Shown: positions 1 through 11,327, numbered from the stretch's first letter. The stretch: DNA of 64,000 nucleotides from Pachypanchax playfairii (GCA_006937955.1 SSNP01000125.1:1084072-1148071), one strand, 5' to 3'. The notes: generated from the letters alone by a model not told the origin. Program-made: numbers and translations.

Positions 1-1520
1 AGGAGATCACAAATATATTTTGGAGCCTGCCCATGCAAGGCTCTGAACGTCAAAATGAGAAATCAATTCGAAATTTAATGGGAAGCCAGTGCAGAGAAGA
101 CAACACTGGCGTGATATGTGATCATCTGCTGGACCCGGTTAAAAGTCTTGCAGCAGCATTTTGGACTCGCTGAAGACGATCAAGAGCATTTTTGTTAAAA
201 CATGTGAAAAGAGAATTACAATAATCTAAACGAGAAGAAATAAAAGCATGAATCACCAACTCCAAGTCAGTGTTAGATAAAACTGTCTTCAATTTTGCAA
301 TATTTCTTAGATGATAAAAACAAATTTTGACCAAAAGTCTCGAATGTTTGTCCAGAGACAGAGACTGGTCAAACCAAACACCAAGATTTCTGATGCTCGA
401 CTGGACAGAAGAGCCCAAAGAACCAAGGTGACTCACAATAAAAGAGATTAACTGAAGGCAGTTTTCTGTGAGCCAGGTTTTCACACTCGACAGACAGTCC
501 GTTAACTCTGACAGTTTATGCAACTCTGACTCTTTAAAAGAAACATACAATTGAATGTCATCAGCGTAGAGGTGATAGGACACATGTTTAAAATGGCTGA
601 TGATTTTGCCGAGAGGGCTGATGTATAATAAAAACAAAATCGGACCCAAGACTGACCCTTGTGGAACACCATACAACAATGGGGTGGCTTCAGACATAAT
701 GTTATTCGCACACACAGAGAAAGTACGATTTGTCAAATAAGAAGAAAACCAATCTAAGACCGTTCCGGAAATACCAAAGTCAGTGTTCAATCTCTGTAAC
801 AAAAGTTTATGATCCACAGTATCAAAGGCTGCAGATAAGTCCAATAGGACCAAAACTGAATACTGACCAGAGTCAGCGGCCATCCGAATGTCACTAGACA
901 CTCTTAACAGCGCAGTCTCAGTAGAGTGCATCTTACGAAAGCCAGACTGGAATTTGTCCAACATTTCATTTTGGTCCAAAAATGCAGTGAGCTGCTGCGC
1001 AACGGCTTTCTCTAGGACTTTGGAGAGAAAGGGCAATTTTGATATGGGCCGATAATTACCAGGCTCTGCTGGGTCCAAGTTGGGTTTCTTTAAAATTGGA
1101 CTTATGGCTGCTTGTTTAAAAAAGCTCGAAACCAACCCAGTAGAAAGGGAAACATTGATGATGCTGACAACATATGGAGCAACAACATCAATGACTTTGT
1201 AAAACAAAGTTGTAGGTAATACATCAAAAGGACAAGACAAGGGTTTCATTTTCCTCAGTAACACCATAACATCCTCCAAAGTCACGAGAGAAAACACAGA
1301 CCAGAAGCAAGTAAAAGAAGAGACACAGGACATGCTCGCATTAAACGGATTCACATTTTGTCTGATCTCTTCCACTTTTGCCACAAAATATGCTAGAAAC
1401 TTATTACAGTCATCAATGGTGAAAATAGGCACAGGAGGAGCCGGAAGTGACACAATTCTCTGGATTGTATCAAAAACTACTTTGGGGTTTCGCTTATTCA
1501 TATTTACAAGGTTAGCAAAG
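1..1520 (-). pseudogene. L2/CR1-like LINE reverse transcriptase, 5'-truncated and frameshifted
   Basis: An open frame of 459 codons (1501 down to 122) encodes the reverse transcriptase of a non-LTR retrotransposon, which copies its own RNA at the insertion site. Visible motifs are NYRPIS (residues 149-154), FQSGFR (184-189), the catalytic aspartate in LLDLSAAFD (D221), GVPQGSVLGP (278-287) and YADD (312-315), then the L2-type tail motif FISSRLDYCN. The usual N-x-K-T-E stretch after CLQL is missing, which suggests a small internal deletion. A TGA follows TGSSR at 122-124. The conserved continuation (HWLPI-type motif) resumes in another frame up to the window edge, because two extra bases sit near position 115. 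No endonuclease domain is present, so the copy is dead. The clade (L2 or a CR1 relative) is inferred from motif style only. Confidence 0.88.
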
Positions 1521-1564
1521 TAGGTAGACCTTGCATGCGTGGGTGGGTGGTTCCAGGCGCAGTG

Positions 1565-2368
1565 TGATTTATCAAACCTGAAACTTTTTGCGCCTATATT
1601 TACTGCCTTTGAAAAGTCTTAACTCGGCGCAAAAATTGATGCAGTGATTGGTGCGAGAAGACGTCTGAATCATTCCAGCACACTGTGGCCGTTAGTGCTG
1701 CGTCTCCCAGGGTAGATTGTCCAGTGTGTGTCACATGTTTTGAATGCGGTGTTACGCGGGCAGATACATTAATTTTCCAAACACTTGAGATACATTGCGT
1801 GTGTTACGTTATTTGTGCCGTGTAAATATCATTCCACACATTTATGAATCTGAAAGCAGCTCCTGACTCTAAAGATAATGGCACACCTGTCCTCAACCTG
1901 ACTGAGGAGGAACATCGATATAATCTGACCCACATACAGACTAGAAATATTATGGAGCACCTTCGGAATCCTGAAAAGCAGGTTTCAGTGTTTGGACCAC
2001 ACTGGAGGTAAACTTTACGCACCAGGTTGTCCTGCGCTGCTGTTTGCTGTGTGTTGCACAACATTCCACAACATCACAGAGAGGAGCCTGAAGATGTCTT
2101 GAGCTGCAGCTCAACAATATATTTTTTGCCTCTTCTTCTTGTATTTGAAGCTCCAATGGCTCGAATTTCATTTTCCCATTTGTGCCTTTCTTGCACCTGC
2201 AAGAGTATGGCGCCGGCAAACTCCTCAATTAAATATTGTTGTTTGCACCAGTTATCAATTGCGTGAGCAATCTTAGTAGATCACCTACAAATCAGGAACA
2301 CGCCCTTGGCGCAAAGGTTTTGCTGCGCACACAATATTGCGCTCTTTACTTGGAATATTGATAAATCA
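1565..2368. mobile_element. PIF/Harbinger DNA transposon remnant
   Basis: The ends carry an inverted 11-bp motif, TGATTTATCAA at 1565-1575 and TTGATAAATCA at 2358-2368, with further imperfect similarity (TTTGCGCC) inside. On the plus strand, 1890-2090 shows the C-terminal Harbinger nuclease signature in broken frames: EEHRYNLTHIQTRNIME, then CLDHTGGKLYAP, then CCVLHNI. These match the E-containing end of the DDE nuclease of HARBI1-type transposases. From about 2110 to 2270 a minus-strand frame (start LIEEFAG) may be the tail of the convergent Myb-like accessory gene. Frameshifts and an in-frame stop make it non-functional. The superfamily is well supported. The exact ends are an inference from the inverted motif. 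Confidence 0.72.
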
Positions 2369-3410
2369 GAGTCTTCTTTTCTTGCATTTGAGCCATGTCT
2401 TGTCTTTTCTAATATCTGACCATCTTGGCGATCAAGTCAATAGCTCATATTCTCATTGGATAATCAGACACATGAGAAAATCACTGATTTTTATTTTATT
2501 TGTTTAACCCCAAAATACATCATGTCCATCCCAGTACATGTAAGACCTGAAGGGGTTCGAAACTACATGACTAAACAAGATTCAAAATGATGTAAGTTGT
2601 ATTTATAACAAATGTCTCATTTGATCCTGTTCTGTTCCGTCTCTGTCTGTGTTTCCATTTCCTTTTTGTCTTTTATTTGTTTTGTGATTTGGTTTCAGTT
2701 TGAGTTACTTTGGTATCTTGTGTTTTGTGTTCACGCCACCCACGTTCACACCCTGTCCTGTAATCTAGTTTCATTCTCTGCACCTGCTCTCACCTGTCTG
2801 TCTCCCTTTACGAGCCCGTCTTTCAGCAGCTCACTGCTTGCTCGTTGCATTCCTCACATTCTAACCCAAGCTGTTTCTGTCAGTCTGTATCCTGTTCGTA
2901 TTCTTCTGCTGCACGTCTACAAGTGATTTACCTTTGGTGTTAACTCAGATCAAGATGGCTGCCAAAACAAATTTTAGCATGTTATAGCAAACACAAAAAT
3001 GGCTACAGATGTTGAACTGTAGTTTTATATAACAATAGCTGAGAGTTGATCACTAAAGACACTACAAATACTAACAGATTGGGTTTAATTATACTTTTAA
3101 AACTTTGATTAAAACAACATAACTCCATCATTTCTCAACACAAGCAGCAAGTGATATGTATTTCTTTGAGGATTGTTATTTTTAGTATGTTGGATGTGGA
3201 AATACAGGCTGATATTAGCTGCTGTTGCTGTTAAAGAGGAACTCACACCCTCTAAATTATCTTCCTGCCTTCTAACTACTTTTTCAAAAAATGCTGAAGA
3301 AGGCGTTACTTTAAGAGGTGGTACTGAGCTGTGATTGACGTGTAGCACTTCTCCGTGTTTAGATTTGCTTCAGTATGACTCTGCCGTGTTGTAGACAGGT
3401 AACCCGACCA
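2369..3410. other. No gene recognised
   Basis: This is AT-rich sequence. A plus-strand frame at 2612-2926 is pyrimidine-rich, low-complexity and without recognisable domains. It looks like the non-coding tail of an old retroelement, but I cannot assign it. Confidence 0.5.
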
Positions 3411-3414
3411 TGAT

Positions 3415-3720
3415 GAGAATATAACGTCTATAAATCACATCCACACAATCAAAACCACTGCAGGGAAGTCTTTGCCCCGATTTAATTAATCTTTTAATGA
3501 TATGAGTTATTCTCTTTGTCGTAGTTTTCATAGTAGTTTACTGATTGATTGTTGTTAGCCACAATGCTAAAGCTATTGCCGTGTTGCTGACATGGGTCTG
3601 AGAAAATGTCTGAATAAAAATATAACGTGCACAAATCACATCCACACAATCACTGCAGTAAAATAAAATCTTTGCCCAGATTTGACTGATATTAGTTATT
3701 CTCTTTGCCGTAGTTTTCAT
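3415..3720. repeat. Imperfect direct repeat, two units about 195 bp apart
   Basis: About 115 bases at 3415-3532 recur at 3612-3720. Shared stretches include AAATCACATCCACACAATCA, TCTTTGCCC and TTATTCTCTTTG, followed by GTAGTTTTCAT. The units differ by substitutions and small indels, so this is an old local duplication and not a microsatellite. Confidence 0.8.
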
Positions 3721-6140
3721 CCAGTTGCTCTAAATCCCTGTGTGCATCGGTGAGATGCTGGAGACAGTGGGCGGGCGGGGGCAAGTGTGTCTGTAAGAGA
3801 GATGGTTTTATACTCCAGGAGGCGTGTCTTAGAGACGATGCTGGTGATGTATACATGTACCGCAGACGTGGACATGTATCACTTTCAGCCAATCATAAAA
3901 TTCAAATGCAATAACCACCTTTCAACCCTAAGAGGGCAGCACTAAGACGTTTTTAAACCAAAAAGTGTAGAATTTAACAAGTTTACATGAAAATGTCAAA
4001 AAAATACCCAGAAACTGAAAGGTTGCATTGGTAAAGACCCACTAATACAGTTTATAAGCAGAAAAAAGCTGTTTTGAGGGTGAGTTGCTATTTAAAGATA
4101 TATTACTGGAAAACATTTAGCAACCCTCTCACACGCAGCTCATCAGTGACACCTCGGGCTTATGTCAGTGAACATAGTCGCACCTCCAGATGAATTAAGA
4201 TGCTGCCAGTGCTAAGATCACTGCGTAGCTTCACAATTTGAAATGCAGCCAAACTCCTCAGGAAATCTGAAACAGAAACACATGAAAGCACAAGCTTACA
4301 TCACAGGCCACATTCATTTCTCCTCACATTTCCAATTTTCATTGATTCTATGCTTATCTGTAATCCTCTCTTACACAAACGCACATACACAAAAAGTTGC
4401 CAAGGAGCGCACATGCTTGCATATCCAAAGAAGAATGTGAACAAATATGTCCAAAAATACATTTGCTATTCACCACATGCCATTTATTTTTAAGCATAAT
4501 GAATAAAACATCTGGCAGAATCTTGAATGCATCGCTCTACATTAAAAATGCAGAGGATTCTTCCAACAGGTTTTTAATGAGCCTGATTGGTTCGAGGAGC
4601 CGTGTGAGTGAGTGCTCATTAGAGTCATGTTATTAGGAATATCTCAGCTCTGTTTCATTATTTGCATTCAAGTACTGTATTTGAGTTAACATCTCTGTCA
4701 CAGTATTGTCAGCAGCAGTGGAACCCCCACTTCAATCATCACAACGAAAATGCATGACAATTATTTTCATGACAGTGTAGCGCATCTTCATTTAAGCAGT
4801 TGTTCTTTTTATTTTAGGACAAGGCAGTCAGAGGAAAATATAATTTTGGATACATAATGATTACAAAGTTTCAGATTTAAAAAAAGGAGGGTTTTAAGAT
4901 GGTTTGTGGTGAGCAAACCTGTTAAAAGACAGTTTTATGGCATAGCTGTGGTAAAGCAAGATGGTGCACATCAATTGTTATTAGTTCAACGATGTTTAAT
5001 TACGACAGAGCCATATGGCTGAGCTAGTACCTACACAGAGCCACATCTGTCGAATTTCTCACTTGTCAGTAGAGACATGGAGGCAGGTATGTGATGAACT
5101 GTATCCCAAAAACACTCCAAAGCTCCACCCATTTCACTAAATGCATCGTCGAGTCTGTTTTTAAGTAAAAGTAAAAATAAACTAGAAAATTGCTTATCAA
5201 CCCTTTATGATACACAGCTTTCTTGTTCAGCCAAGTTCTTCTGTTCTATCTGTGTCTATCCTGGATTATTTGAACTGTTTTGCTCCCAGGTCAGCATTTT
5301 ATTTTCTGTTCTTGAATGACAGATTTCTGCTCTACTGAGTTCATCATGTTTTTCATTTCATTTGGTTCCATTTAACCACACCCTGACACTTTGGTCTTGG
5401 CTGAGTTTGGACTAGCTGTTGGTTCATCAGTCCTGTTAGATGTTACCCAGTGTGCGATTTGTGAAAAAAGCAGAGGGCGTGATATATATATATTTTTTAC
5501 TTTTAAAAGGTCCGTGGCGGACGGGTTGCATATACATACGTTTAAAAAGGTAAATTCTCTTGGTATGTGAGGACGCGCGTGTGCGGGTCTGTGTGTGTCA
5601 GCGGACCGGACAGCCTTTGGTGAATGTGAACCTTGTGTAAACTTATGGGCACAACACACTGGAGGCGACAAACGACCTCCCTAACCCATCGCTATAGCTT
5701 TGATAACCTTACGCGGGAGGCAATGGTCCGTCAATGAAACCTCTGCTGATTGGTCCTCGACTGGACTGGTGTTGCTGGCCAACTGTGAACGATACATGCA
5801 CGAGCGCACGCACAAAATTTGCATGTCGCTTTATCAGTGATCAGTGCACAGCAGCGCTGATCACTGATCATCAGTGCGCACAGCAGCGCACAACAGCTGG
5901 TCACTGATCATCACATGTATTAACAGAGAAGAGAGGGCAAAAATAAATAGTCCTCTTTCTTAATCTCATTGACAAAAATCAAATATTGAATAAATTATCT
6001 GAATCTTACAACCAATGTGGTCATTTGATGTGAAATGTGTAGAAATTATTTGTTGTATAGAGTAAATATTAAGTCCAATATATAGCCTACAGAAAAAAGA
6101 GAAAGAGGCAACGGTGCACGTGTGTGTGTATTTTTGCCTT
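3721..6140. other. No gene recognised
   Basis: Non-coding sequence with no recognisable exon. 5500-5910 is locally richer in CpG and contains the short hairpin listed separately. Frames here are short and lack known domains. Confidence 0.5.
5833..5868. repeat. Short perfect inverted repeat (12-bp arms)
   Basis: ATCAGTGATCAG at 5833-5844 is exactly complementary in reverse to CTGATCACTGAT at 5857-5868, with a 12-base spacer. The neighbourhood (to about 5910) repeats fragments of the same motif (TGATCATCA, CAGCAGCGC). This suggests local slippage around a palindrome. Confidence 0.8.
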
Positions 6141-6354
6141 ATCAATCAATCAGTCAATCAATTTTTATTTATAAAAGCGCTTTACAACAACTGTAGGTTG
6201 TCCAAAGCGCTGAACAGCAAAAACAAGGCTAAAAAGCAAGAGATACATTGAAGCAGTCAAATCCACAAAAATAACTAAGAAACTGTTTCCAAGTGATGCG
6301 ACACTCAATATTGAAAAGCTAATTTAAACAAGTGATGTTTCAATCTGGCCTTAA

Positions 6355-7124
6355 AGGAACTTAAGGCAGCTTTACAAAATCTGACTCAGTGCTGCCGCGA
6401 CAGGCGCTGTGGCTAACTGCAGCCACCAGCCAAGCCGGCACGGGAGCGCGCACAGACACTTTACAGACGGTTCGTCTTCACAGCACTGCACCGGGGAGGC
6501 TAACATACTTCACGTCAGGTCTCTCCACTCTGTTATTTGATTTGATCTCATCATTTTCATACTGTATCAGGCTCTAAACACAACCTATAATGTTTTCTCA
6601 CCTGGTCACAAGGAAATGAGCCATGTCAGCATCCGTTTTCACTCCCAAATGCAGCTGAAGTTCCCTCCATGAACCGAACGCATATCCAATATTTATGCAG
6701 GTGCCTGCCCGGCTTCGGTCATATTTTTTTTTAGACTCACGAGATGCCGCTGATAAAGTCTTTTTTTTCTTCGTGGTGCCACTTTTTGGGGGGGTGAGAG
6801 TGGATGCAGGTCGTTTGCTGGCTGCAGAAACATCCATAAGTATACCTTCAGTGTTTGAATCCAAGTCCACGGCGGCCATGTACTTCCTGTTCAAGAGCTG
6901 TCGGCAACACGCATGCAGCGTCAATTTACGTCACATCCCTACAACTGTCCGGGAAATTCGGACGTCGAACTGCAGCGCATTATGTAGCACACAGCGTTTC
7001 CAAGGCAACAGACATATATGCGGATGGCCTCGTTATTTTGGGTTTTTAATGCTTCATGACCCATTAGCATTGAATAAACTGGAAATGCATGTGTAGTTTT
7101 TCACAAATCTTGCCTTAAGTCCCT
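6355..7124. mobile_element. Kolobok-like (TTAA-target) DNA transposon, internally deleted
   Basis: The element is bounded by identical TTAA copies at 6351-6354 and 7125-7128. Its termini are inverted: AGGAACTTAAGGCAG on the left and AGGGACTTAAGGCAAG (reverse complement) on the right. TTAA target duplication is typical of Kolobok and piggyBac elements. piggyBac ends normally begin with CCC, so Kolobok is favoured. The host LINE frame is restored exactly when the element plus one TTAA is removed, which is strong proof of the boundaries. At 770 bp it is too short for a full transposase. Confidence 0.82.
6598..6924 (-). CDS. Transposon exon encoding a short W-R-L domain protein (first exon, partners lost)
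   Basis: This 108-codon minus-strand frame lies within the TTAA element. It has a basic, Ser/Thr-rich N-terminal half with a KKKK cluster (residues 52-55), then INIGYAFGSWRELQLHLG followed by VKTDADMAHFL. I have seen this pattern in many uncharacterised fish transposon proteins with the form IG-F-RWR-L-G-KTDA-FL. The frame ends at VTR-stop, but the DNA there reads CAG|GTGAGA (about 6602), a good splice donor. The natural product was therefore probably longer and spliced to exons now deleted. An internal Met (residue 16, context TACATGG) is a plausible alternative start. Function is not established. DNA binding for a transposase is an inference. Confidence 0.55.
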   Translation of the reverse strand: MTLHACCRQLLNRKYMAAVDLDSNTEGILMDVSAASKRPASTLTPPKSGTTKKKKTLSAASRESKKKYDRSRAGTCINIGYAFGSWRELQLHLGVKTDADMAHFLVTR

Positions 7125-7554
7125 TTAAACAAGGAGAGAGTTGTGATGGAACAAAGTTCAACAGGTAGAGAGTTCCAGAGCTTTGGTCCAACCACAGCGA
7201 AGGCACGATCACCCCATTGTTTATATCTGGGCTGTGGGACCACTAGCAGGTGTTGGTCAGCAGAACGTAAAGCTCTGCAGGGCTGGTATGGTGTGAGCAT
7301 GTTGCACAGATATAATGGTGCTAGGCCATGAACAGAACAGAAAACAAACAGCAGTACTTTGTATTGGATTCTGTAGTCAATGGGGAGCCAGTGTATAGAG
7401 TACAGAACAGGAGTGATGTGGTCACGTTTACGGGTGCTGGTGAGGAACCGGGCCACTGCATTTTGCACAAGTTGAAGACAGCGCAGTGAAGTTTGGCTCA
7501 ATCCAATATAAAGGGCGTTGCAGTAATCCAAACGTGAGCTGATGAAGGCATGAG
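7125..7554 (-). pseudogene. LINE reverse transcriptase C-terminal fragment
   Basis: The minus-strand frame carries HAFISSRLDYCNALYIG, LQLVQNAVARFLT, DHITPVLYSIHWLPI and the WNSLPVELC block. These are the thumb and C-terminal region of an L2/CR1-like reverse transcriptase. The frame runs into the inserted element after SLFK. If the insert and one TTAA are left out, the frame continues with KARLKHHLFKLAFQY and then a stop at about 6312. The ORF was therefore intact here when the insertion happened. No catalytic motifs remain in this piece. Confidence 0.85.

Positions 7555-7582
<28 letters not shown>
7555..7582. repeat. (GT)14 microsatellite
   Basis: Fourteen uninterrupted GT units form the junction between the minus-strand LINE fragment and the plus-strand LINE fragment. 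The second block copy has the same 14 units at 11441-11468. Confidence 0.95.
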
Positions 7583-7586
<4 letters not shown>

Positions 7587-8505
7587 ATCGCAAATTTCTG
7601 CAAGAAAAAGCCGGGCAACCCAAATGGTACTCAATTTTTTTTGACAAGGTTGGCAGGTCTGCTCCATTGTCGAGGCAGCTGACCTTAGTTGTGGCCACAA
7701 GGTTGTTGGTGCCTGTCGTGGTGGCAACCCTCGAACCCGCTGGTGGACACCTGTGGTGAGGGATGTTGTCAAGCTGAAGAAGGAGTCCTATCAGGCCTGT
7801 CTGGCTTGTGGGACTCTAGAGGCAGCTGATACGTATCGGCATTCCAAGCAGAACACAGCCCATGTGGTCACCGCGGCAAAAACCTGGGCATGGGAGGAGT
7901 TCAGCATGGCCATGGAGAAAGACTTCCGTATGGCTTCGAGCGGATTCTGATCCACCGTCAGACATCTCAGAAGAGGGAAGCAATGCACCATCAATACAAT
8001 TTATGGTGATAAGATTCACCTGGAGTTTCCTAAGGTTCTGGATTTTGTGGGGCTGTCTGCAACATCACGTGGACATCTGGGGCAGTTCCTCTTGATTGGC
8101 AGACTAGGATGGTGGTCCCCTCTTCAAAAAGGGGGACCATAGGGTGTGCTCCTACTATAGGGGGATCACAATCCCAAGCCTCCCAAGGTCTATTTGGGGG
8201 GGGTCTGGAGAGGAAGGTCCGTCGGATAGTCGAGAATTGGCTTCAGGAAGAACATTGTGATTTTTGCCCTGCCTGTGGAACACTGGACCAGCTTTACACC
8301 CTCAGCAGGGAATTAGAGGGATCATGGGAGTTCGCCGAATCAGTCTATGTGTTTTGTGGATTTAGAGAAGGTGTGCGACCGTGTCCCTCGGGGATTCCTG
8401 TGGGCGGTGCTCTGGTAGTATGGTGTACCAGGCCCTTTAATACGGGCTGTTTGGTCCTTTTACGACCAATGTAAGACTTTTGTCCGCATTGCCGGCAGCA
8501 ACACC
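7583..8505 (+). pseudogene. Non-LTR retrotransposon fragment (second LINE family), internally deleted
   Basis: Broken plus-strand frames encode pieces of a very common fish LINE protein: a linker block VRDVVKLKKESYQA...AWEEFSMAMEKDF (7753-7940), a jump near 8010 where several hundred bases of the usual ORF are missing, then reverse-transcriptase pieces around 8270-8500 (GTLDQLYTLSRELEGSWEF, and LYDQC/FVRIAG-like residues). The catalytic YADD region is absent. Several frameshifts are needed to follow the protein. Clade is not assigned. It sits head-to-head with the minus-strand LINE fragment, with the GT repeat between. Confidence 0.8.
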
Positions 8506-8585
8506 CGCCCCAGAGCACAATGCTAACGCACGATTGGTCTGAACCACCAGTGGTTTAGAGTCAAACTGTTTAGTTGGAGCAGTAA

Positions 8586-8638
8586 AAGATGGATTTTCAT
8601 GGGTTTGGAAAACTCAAAATCTTGAGAAAATCCATCTT
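8586..8638. repeat. Perfect 13-bp inverted repeat (stem-loop)
   Basis: AAGATGGATTTTC at 8586-8598 pairs with GAAAATCCATCTT at 8626-8638 across a 27-base loop. It lies just beyond the LINE fragment. The block copy has it at 12472-12524. Confidence 0.8.
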
Positions 8639-8995
8639 GCAGTGCAAGGTTATTTCCTGACATAACCCTTTGCATTTACCCAGGCTGGCATAACGAAGAT
8701 AATGGCCTATGCTCCCCTTAGGCTGCATTTAAATCAAATTTGTTATTTGATCATTATTTTTGCTTTTTGATAGATTGATCTACATAAAAACAAAACAAAC
8801 AACAATTTCACATCAAACCAATGAACATACACAGTCCAACTATCCTCAATCTCGCAACTCACATGTTGACAGCTGTGGGAGAGACCTGTGATAAATAAGA
8901 CCATGTAGTGGTGGGGATTATAAACAACCTGTGTGATTTATAGTGTCAAGGCTTGCTAACATTCTGTGACTTTAGACTCCAGAGACTTCATTTCT

Positions 8996-9345
8996 TCTGC
9001 CTAAGTGAGAGACACAGGCAGAGCTGGCCCTGAGCCGCATGGTGCCCTAGGCGAAAAAGAATTTTAGCGCTCCCTACCATCTGGAACAGAAACAACCTAA
9101 CTCAATAACTGGATTACATTGCAATAAATATTTATTTATACTAAAGTGAATAGTACAGAATATAAATGGAACAGTGAAATGAAAATAAAACTTGCTCAAA
9201 ACAATATTAACAGTAAACAACTGCAATAAGTAACAACAGATAAAATGGTTTTACTTTATGTCAATAATAATAATTGGGATTTTGCACTCCCTCTAGCAGA
9301 TGGGGCCCTAGGCAATGGCCTGAGTGGCCTATGCGGACACAGGTG
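8996..9345. repeat. Possible dispersed repeat with GGCCCTAGGC ends
   Basis: GGTGCCCTAGGCGA near 9040 and GGGGCCCTAGGCAATGG near 9303 bracket an AT-rich core. The TGGCCCTGAGCC and CCCTAGGC phrases resemble the edges of common fish dispersed repeats. I cannot assign a family. The same stretch recurs at 12882-13231. Confidence 0.3.
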
Positions 9346-11268
9346 CATGGGGACTTTAATTAGTCGCTGGCAGCATCTTTTACATTTATTTTGATATTGG
9401 TTTTATTCTTACACAGTGTAAACAAACAAGCCAATGGTACTGTTGAGCTTAAAATAGAAGTTTTATTGGGGCAATTGCTGCACACTTAAAACATTTCTTC
9501 AGAATTTTTGATGGTTTCATGTATTATTTACAAACATGTGCTCCACCAATTCTGAACTGCTTTGCTTCTCAGCACAAGATAACAACTGAAGTTGTGGGTC
9601 ACTTCGGTTATGGATTGAAATTCCACTAAAACTGATCTACTGTAGGAGTTTTCATTACTCACTGACCATCTTTGAAGCAGTGTCTCAGAAATGTCAGTGT
9701 ACCAACAGAGTTTGTATGATACAATGTCTGAGGACCATTGTTGTTTGAAAAAATTTGAATCAGGATCCCATAGTCATTGAGATGATCAGGACATGTAGAA
9801 AACTAACACCCAGACTGATGGCTTCCACATTACTAACCTCATGCTGAGCAACAAGCATAGAGTGATGAATTTACAGCAGATTTAAAAAAGGATTAGGGGA
9901 TAGGAAGATTGAAAATGAAAGAAGGCTGAAAAAAGGAGGAATGAAGAGACATTTAAATGAGTGTTTTTAGTTTTATAATCACAAGGTGATTCCTGACATG
10001 CTTTTCATGTGAATGACATGTAATATTCTATGTAATTATAGGGGTGCCATTTAGATCCTCCTCAGCAGCAGCTGAGAGATTTATTTTGTTTGACTGAACA
10101 TCACAGACACTCGCCGTTAATTTACCCCAAGCACCAATTCAACTTCCTTTTTCCTTTAATATAACATGTATAAACAATTAAATACATAATTTCGATAAAT
10201 CACCATCTAATCAAAGTACATCAAGACCAGTTTTTTTTTCAATACTCTGTGGACAAGTCCTACGTTTTTACTGGATATATGCTCCAAACTACACATCAGA
10301 TGGTCTGATCATTTCAAAAATCCCCAACCTACAACATATCTCCCAAACTGTGCAGAAGGTGTCTGTTTCACTCATTATGTGTGACTGTCTGAAACTGACA
10401 ATCTGACATTCACACCCACTTCTCACCATTAAGTGAGAAACGAGCTGTGTTCTGCACTCCATTCATGTGTGTGGCACTTTTACTGTGTGGAACCCAGTGC
10501 AACACTCTCCATGTCCTTCCAGAGGGGATTTGATTTAAAATATCCTCAGGTTATTTCTGTTTCTTTAATAATTTTGCACAAAATTCATTTTCCCTCCACC
10601 GCTGTCAACTCTAGCACCAGACAAGCTTATGCAAGAAAATATGATGTTAGTTGTGATCTGTTTTTGTTTTCTTATCATTCATTCTCAAGTTGCTTCACAA
10701 GGCTGCAACAGCTGCAAGGTTAGTGTTAAATCAGTTATAGCAACAATAATGTTTGCAAAATGTACAAAGTAGTTTCAATGAAAAAACAGCAACTAGAACA
10801 AATCAGAATGAGTTTGCTTTTTTCCTTGAAGCTGCAGGATGTTGAATCAATGCCACAGACATTATAGCTAATGAAAGAAACACTTGTTTCCTTACATACC
10901 AGCCTTTTCAACAACAAATATGATTAAATTTGTATATGTGTTGCAGATCTTTGATCTAAAACTAACAGCCGATAAACTCTGCTAAGATACAGCTACCCTC
11001 AATCATGACTGAATTTTGTAAACCTTCTTCATTGTAGAAGTTATCAAAAGGCTGTACCAGCTGTCCATTTTACAAGTACACAGCATGAAGATCCATACAC
11101 ACATGATTGCACTACAGCTGGGGAGCAACACTGGCACGACCCTCTCAGATGAAATTCAGGTCCTAAACTGCATGTGTACAGGAATGTAATAAAGAACTTC
11201 AAAACAATTGCCCCCTAGTGGCTGATTGCAGGATAAGTCCAGCCTCCTCCATAAACAAATGGGGCATA

Positions 11269-11317
11269 TCCATCCATCCATCCATCCATCCATCCATCCA
11301 TCCATCCATCCATCCAT
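11269..11317. repeat. (CCAT)n microsatellite truncated by gap
   Basis: About twelve CCAT units run straight into the N gap. In the second copy the same tract is 121 bases long (15155-15275). The short version is therefore a contig end. Confidence 0.95.
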
Positions 11318-11327
11318 NNNNNNNNNN
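11318..11327. other. Assembly gap (10 N)
   Basis: Ten Ns join a contig ending in (CCAT)n to one beginning inside the LINE fragment. The round gap length suggests an arbitrary placeholder. Confidence 0.98.

Larger units (their letters stand above)
6141..7554 (-). mobile_element. L2-like LINE 3' end, interrupted by a TTAA element
   Basis: Read on the minus strand, this is the 3' part of a non-LTR retrotransposon: the end of the reverse transcriptase ORF, a short 3'UTR (AAAGCGCT motifs around 6175-6215) and a terminal short tandem repeat (TGATTGAT-type, 6141-6162). L2-clade elements characteristically end this way. It is split at 6351-7128 by a 770-bp DNA transposon. At the 5' side it is cut off by a (GT)14 tract at 7555. 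Confidence 0.82.
7442..11317. repeat. 3.9-kb block, first copy (duplicated at 11328-15203)
   Basis: Every position I compared recurs exactly 3886 bases further on, including the (GT)14 tract, the LINE fragment, the hairpin and all unique sequence. No indel appears, because the offset stays constant from 7442 to the (CCAT)n tract. The copy ends inside a (CCAT)n repeat next to a 10-N gap. Beyond the LINE and small repeats, 8640-11260 contains no recognised gene. Confidence 0.95.

Noticed and set aside
2612..2926. 104-codon plus-strand frame with hydrophobic stretches
   Set aside because: Pyrimidine-rich sequence gives Leu/Ser/Phe/Cys by composition. No domain, and no neighbouring exon.
7428..7772. 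Minus-strand frames with long His-Thr runs
   Set aside because: They read through the (GT)14 tract and join fragments of two different LINEs. Not a gene.
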